Below, piece by piece: positions 59,981-64,000 of a DNA stretch of 64,000 nt (within the stretch, counting starts at the first letter, position 1; each line of letters begins with the position of its first letter). Position numbers and translations under genes: made by a program. The stretch is from Rhizobium binae (GTDB lineage: Bacteria > Pseudomonadota > Alphaproteobacteria > Rhizobiales > Rhizobiaceae): NCBI RefSeq assembly GCF_017357225.1, contig NZ_CP071605.1, forward strand, positions 186,001-250,000, given 5' to 3'. A model generated the notes under the pieces. It did no database searches. It was not told where the DNA came from and was given only the letters and a program-made list of their open reading frames with translations.

Positions 59981-60553
59981 GTGGATCTGACTGATATAGA
60001 CGCCTCGGCATGGGCGGAGCTCGAAACGGCTGCGGCAAACCCGCAGTCGGCGTTCCGCTATCTCAATCTCTGTTCCGTCGATACCGAGATGAGGCCCCAG
60101 GCGCGTATGGTCGTGTTGCGGGGAGCCGACAGATCGGTGCGGCGTCTCGAATTTCATACGGATTCGCGCAGCTCGAAATGGCTGGAGCTTTCCGCAAATC
60201 CTCATGTCACGGTCCTCGGCTTCAGCGCGGAGAGCCGGCTGCAGCTTCGGCTTCAGGGAAAGGTCGAGCTTCATGGGCCGGGCAGCGGAGGGGCCGACGC
60301 CGCATGGAACAGGCTGGCCGCGCAGACGCGGATGACCTATGCCGGCGGGCCGCCTGGGCAGGAGCGGGCCTTCGAAACGATCGACATGGCAGAGCCTGCG
60401 GCTGAGGTCGAGGCAAAGGCGCGTTTCGGCCTGCTGATCTTTCGGGCGAGGACGCTGGACTGGTTCCAACTGCGCCAGCAGGACAATCGCAGGGCATTGT
60501 TCTGCTATGACGAAGCCGGCGCCCTCTCCTCTTGCCGCTGGCTCAATCCCTGA
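59981..60553 (+). CDS. pyridoxamine 5'-phosphate oxidase-like flavoprotein
   Basis: A 190-residue FMN-binding split-barrel protein: RMVVLRGADRSVRRLEFHTD and SSKWLELSANPHVTVLGF are the PNPOx-type FMN-binding region, and the end DWFQLRQQDNRRALF matches the C-terminal part. True PdxH residues for pyridoxamine are not clear, so the substrate may differ. The start is the GTG at 59981 with GGGAG upstream. It probably supplies or uses reduced flavin together with the adjacent SDR. Confidence 0.82.
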   Translation: MDLTDIDASAWAELETAAANPQSAFRYLNLCSVDTEMRPQARMVVLRGADRSVRRLEFHTDSRSSKWLELSANPHVTVLGFSAESRLQLRLQGKVELHGPGSGGADAAWNRLAAQTRMTYAGGPPGQERAFETIDMAEPAAEVEAKARFGLLIFRARTLDWFQLRQQDNRRALFCYDEAGALSSCRWLNP

Positions 60554-60705
60554 CCTGAAATCGCCGCGCTTTCGCGTTGAGCCGAGGGCAGTCAATCGAT
60601 CCTCGGAGGTTCCGATTTCGGCGTCGCCAACCCGGCCGGGATCAGATAGCATCGTCGGGCAAGCCGCAAGGCTGTCAAAGCGGCCGGCCGGCCCGGAGAG
60701 ATGCG

Positions 60706-61257
60706 ATGACGAAGCACAGATTCCTGATGTTCGCGGTGCTCACGCTCGGCACGGCATCGCCGGTGTCCGGCGTCCTCGCTGCGGCGCAGCCGATTTTCTG
60801 GAGCGCCTTGCGGCCGGCCGATCAGGCCAGGGCGACGGTGCCGCTGTCACCCAAAACGGTCAGCGGCCCGCAGGGCGAAACCCTGGTCTGGCGTCACGAG
60901 GGCCAACCGGTCGAACTGACGGGCTTCGTCCTGCCGACCGATCAGGACGGTGATCTCGTCTATGAATTCTTGCTGGTGCCCTGGGCCGGGGCCTGCAGCC
61001 ACATGCCCTCCCCGCCGCCCAACCAGCTGGTCCGTGTCATCCCGCAGGAGCCGCTGCATCTCGGAAAAATCTATGAAACCGTCACCGTGACGGGCACGTT
61101 GCGGCCCGGCCTGGATCAGGCGCAGTTCTTCATGATCGACGGCGTCCGCGTCCTGTCCTACGGGTACAGCATGGGCCATGCCGAGGTGGCGAAGGCGACG
61201 ATGATGAAAGATCCCGATCTGCTGTCGCTATCGCCTTTCGGTGTGGTGCCGCGCTAG
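60706..61257 (+). CDS. DUF3299 exported protein
   Basis: A 183-residue protein with a signal peptide (about residues 1-25, ending VLAAAQP) and the DUF3299 signature GFVLPTDQDGDLVYEFLLVPWAGACSHMPSPPPNQLV. The single Cys and His cluster suggest metal binding. Members are periplasmic and linked to copper or metal handling in some genomes; the role is unproven. GGAGAG precedes the ATG at 60706. Confidence 0.85.
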   Translation: MTKHRFLMFAVLTLGTASPVSGVLAAAQPIFWSALRPADQARATVPLSPKTVSGPQGETLVWRHEGQPVELTGFVLPTDQDGDLVYEFLLVPWAGACSHMPSPPPNQLVRVIPQEPLHLGKIYETVTVTGTLRPGLDQAQFFMIDGVRVLSYGYSMGHAEVAKATMMKDPDLLSLSPFGVVPR

Positions 61258-61314
61258 CGAAACCGCAGAGATTTCTTGCGCGAACGCCGCCGATCACAAG
61301 GCATTCAATAGATG

Positions 61315-61350
61315 CAAAAAACCCGGGCGCGGCCGAAACCGCGCCCGGGC
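61315..61350 (-). terminator. rho-independent terminator of katG
   Basis: The stem CCCGGGCGCGG / CCGCGCCCGGG with a 6-nt loop is perfect. On the minus strand it is followed by TTTTTT, right after the katG stop at 61368. Confidence 0.88.
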
Positions 61351-61367
61351 AAAATGTGCTGAACCGA

Positions 61368-63685
<2,318 letters not shown>

Positions 63686-64000
63686 ATGAAAAATCTTACC
63701 TTGAAACAGCTACGTTATTTTGAAGCCCTGGCGAGGGATGGCCGCTTTCGCCGTGCCGCCGATGCCTGCGCCATCTCCCAGCCGGCGCTCTCCATGCAGA
63801 TCAAAGAACTTGAGCAAGAGTTGGGCAGCGAGCTCTTCGAGCGCAGCGCCCGCGAGGTGAAGCTCACCCCGTTCGGCCGGACCTTTGCGCTGCGCGTCCG
63901 CGATATCCTGCGCGCCGTGGACGAGCTCGGCGAGTTTGCCCGCGCTTCGCGCGATAGCTTCCTCACGCGCCTGCGCATCGGTATCATCCCGACGATCGCT
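63686..64000 (+). CDS. oxyR: OxyR-like LysR regulator, 3' end outside window
   Basis: The first 105 codons of a LysR regulator: MKNLTLKQLRYFEALARDGR, then a helix-turn-helix with RRAADACAISQPALSMQIKE and LGSELFERSAREVKLTPFG. The frame is open at the window end. Position opposite katG and the N terminus match rhizobial OxyR, which activates katG on oxidation of two cysteines that would lie beyond the window. Confidence 0.9.
   Translation, partial: MKNLTLKQLRYFEALARDGRFRRAADACAISQPALSMQIKELEQELGSELFERSAREVKLTPFGRTFALRVRDILRAVDELGEFARASRDSFLTRLRIGIIPTIA

Overview
The window reads as DNA of a Rhizobium of the etli/leguminosarum group. It is GC-rich and densely coded, and it carries rhizobial hallmarks: many ABC/TRAP sugar and sugar-acid uptake operons with LacI or GntR regulators, HWE/HisKA_2-type histidine kinases, EcfG-like and SigF-like ECF sigma factors, a RIME-type intergenic palindrome, and a divergent katG-oxyR pair. 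In R. etli katG-oxyR lies on a plasmid (established knowledge). Together with a cluster of 16-bp palindromes that fit the repABC parS pattern (48.8-50.4 kb), this suggests a secondary replicon (plasmid or chromid). That is an inference; no rep gene is present in the window.

Layout. 1-3.1 kb: end of a GGDEF-EAL protein, an AraC regulator and an azlCD amino-acid exporter. 3.1-10.8 kb: a leftward operon denD-SDR-ABC ATPase-binding protein-two permeases, divergent from a LacI regulator, with a 28-bp near-perfect palindrome between them. 11-16.9 kb: CPA2 antiporter, Nudix hydrolase, DUF1206, phosphoesterase, GXWXG/DUF4334 and small stress-type genes. 16.9-20.7 kb: receiver plus HWE kinase, and a diguanylate cyclase. 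21-26.1 kb: gntR-dctPQM-idnD, a TRAP sugar-acid operon. 26.2-31.9 kb: three Crp/Fnr-type regulators and a Crp/Fnr fragment around a PAS-HWE kinase and a degenerate receiver. 31.9-35.5 kb: a decayed molybdopterin oxidoreductase, a SigF/NrsF-like ECF pair, two overlapping micro-membrane-protein genes, an EcfG-like sigma factor and a DUF892 protein. 35.5-41.5 kb: lacI-binding protein-permeases-GH32, a fructoside uptake and hydrolysis operon. 41.7-45.7 kb: an exported small protein, an NrtR-like regulator facing an SPFH and NAD-kinase-like pair, and a P-loop protein. 45.75-47.55 kb: a complete single-ORF IS66-type element with target-site duplication. 47.6-51.2 kb: gene-poor, repeat-rich DNA with the parS-like palindromes. 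51.2-64 kb: YihY protein, PLP sulfur-amino-acid enzyme, thiolase/acyl-CoA ligase/thioesterase operon, enoyl/quinone reductase, LysR with an atypical SDR and a PNPOx-like protein, DUF3299, katG and the start of oxyR.

How the genes work together. Three solute-uptake operons each carry a regulator and a likely operator. The GH32 operon has no ATPase and may borrow the one at 6.5-7.6 kb. Several small envelope and stress genes have GGAAC-N16/17-NGTT promoter candidates, the general-stress (EcfG/RpoE2) pattern, and an EcfG-like sigma factor is nearby. NrtR-like sites tie the SPFH/NAD-kinase-like pair to NAD metabolism.

Limits. Functions come from motif recognition and remembered family features; no database search was run. 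Start codons were moved where a Shine-Dalgarno sequence argued for it, and this is stated in each entry. No tRNA, rRNA or CRISPR array was seen.
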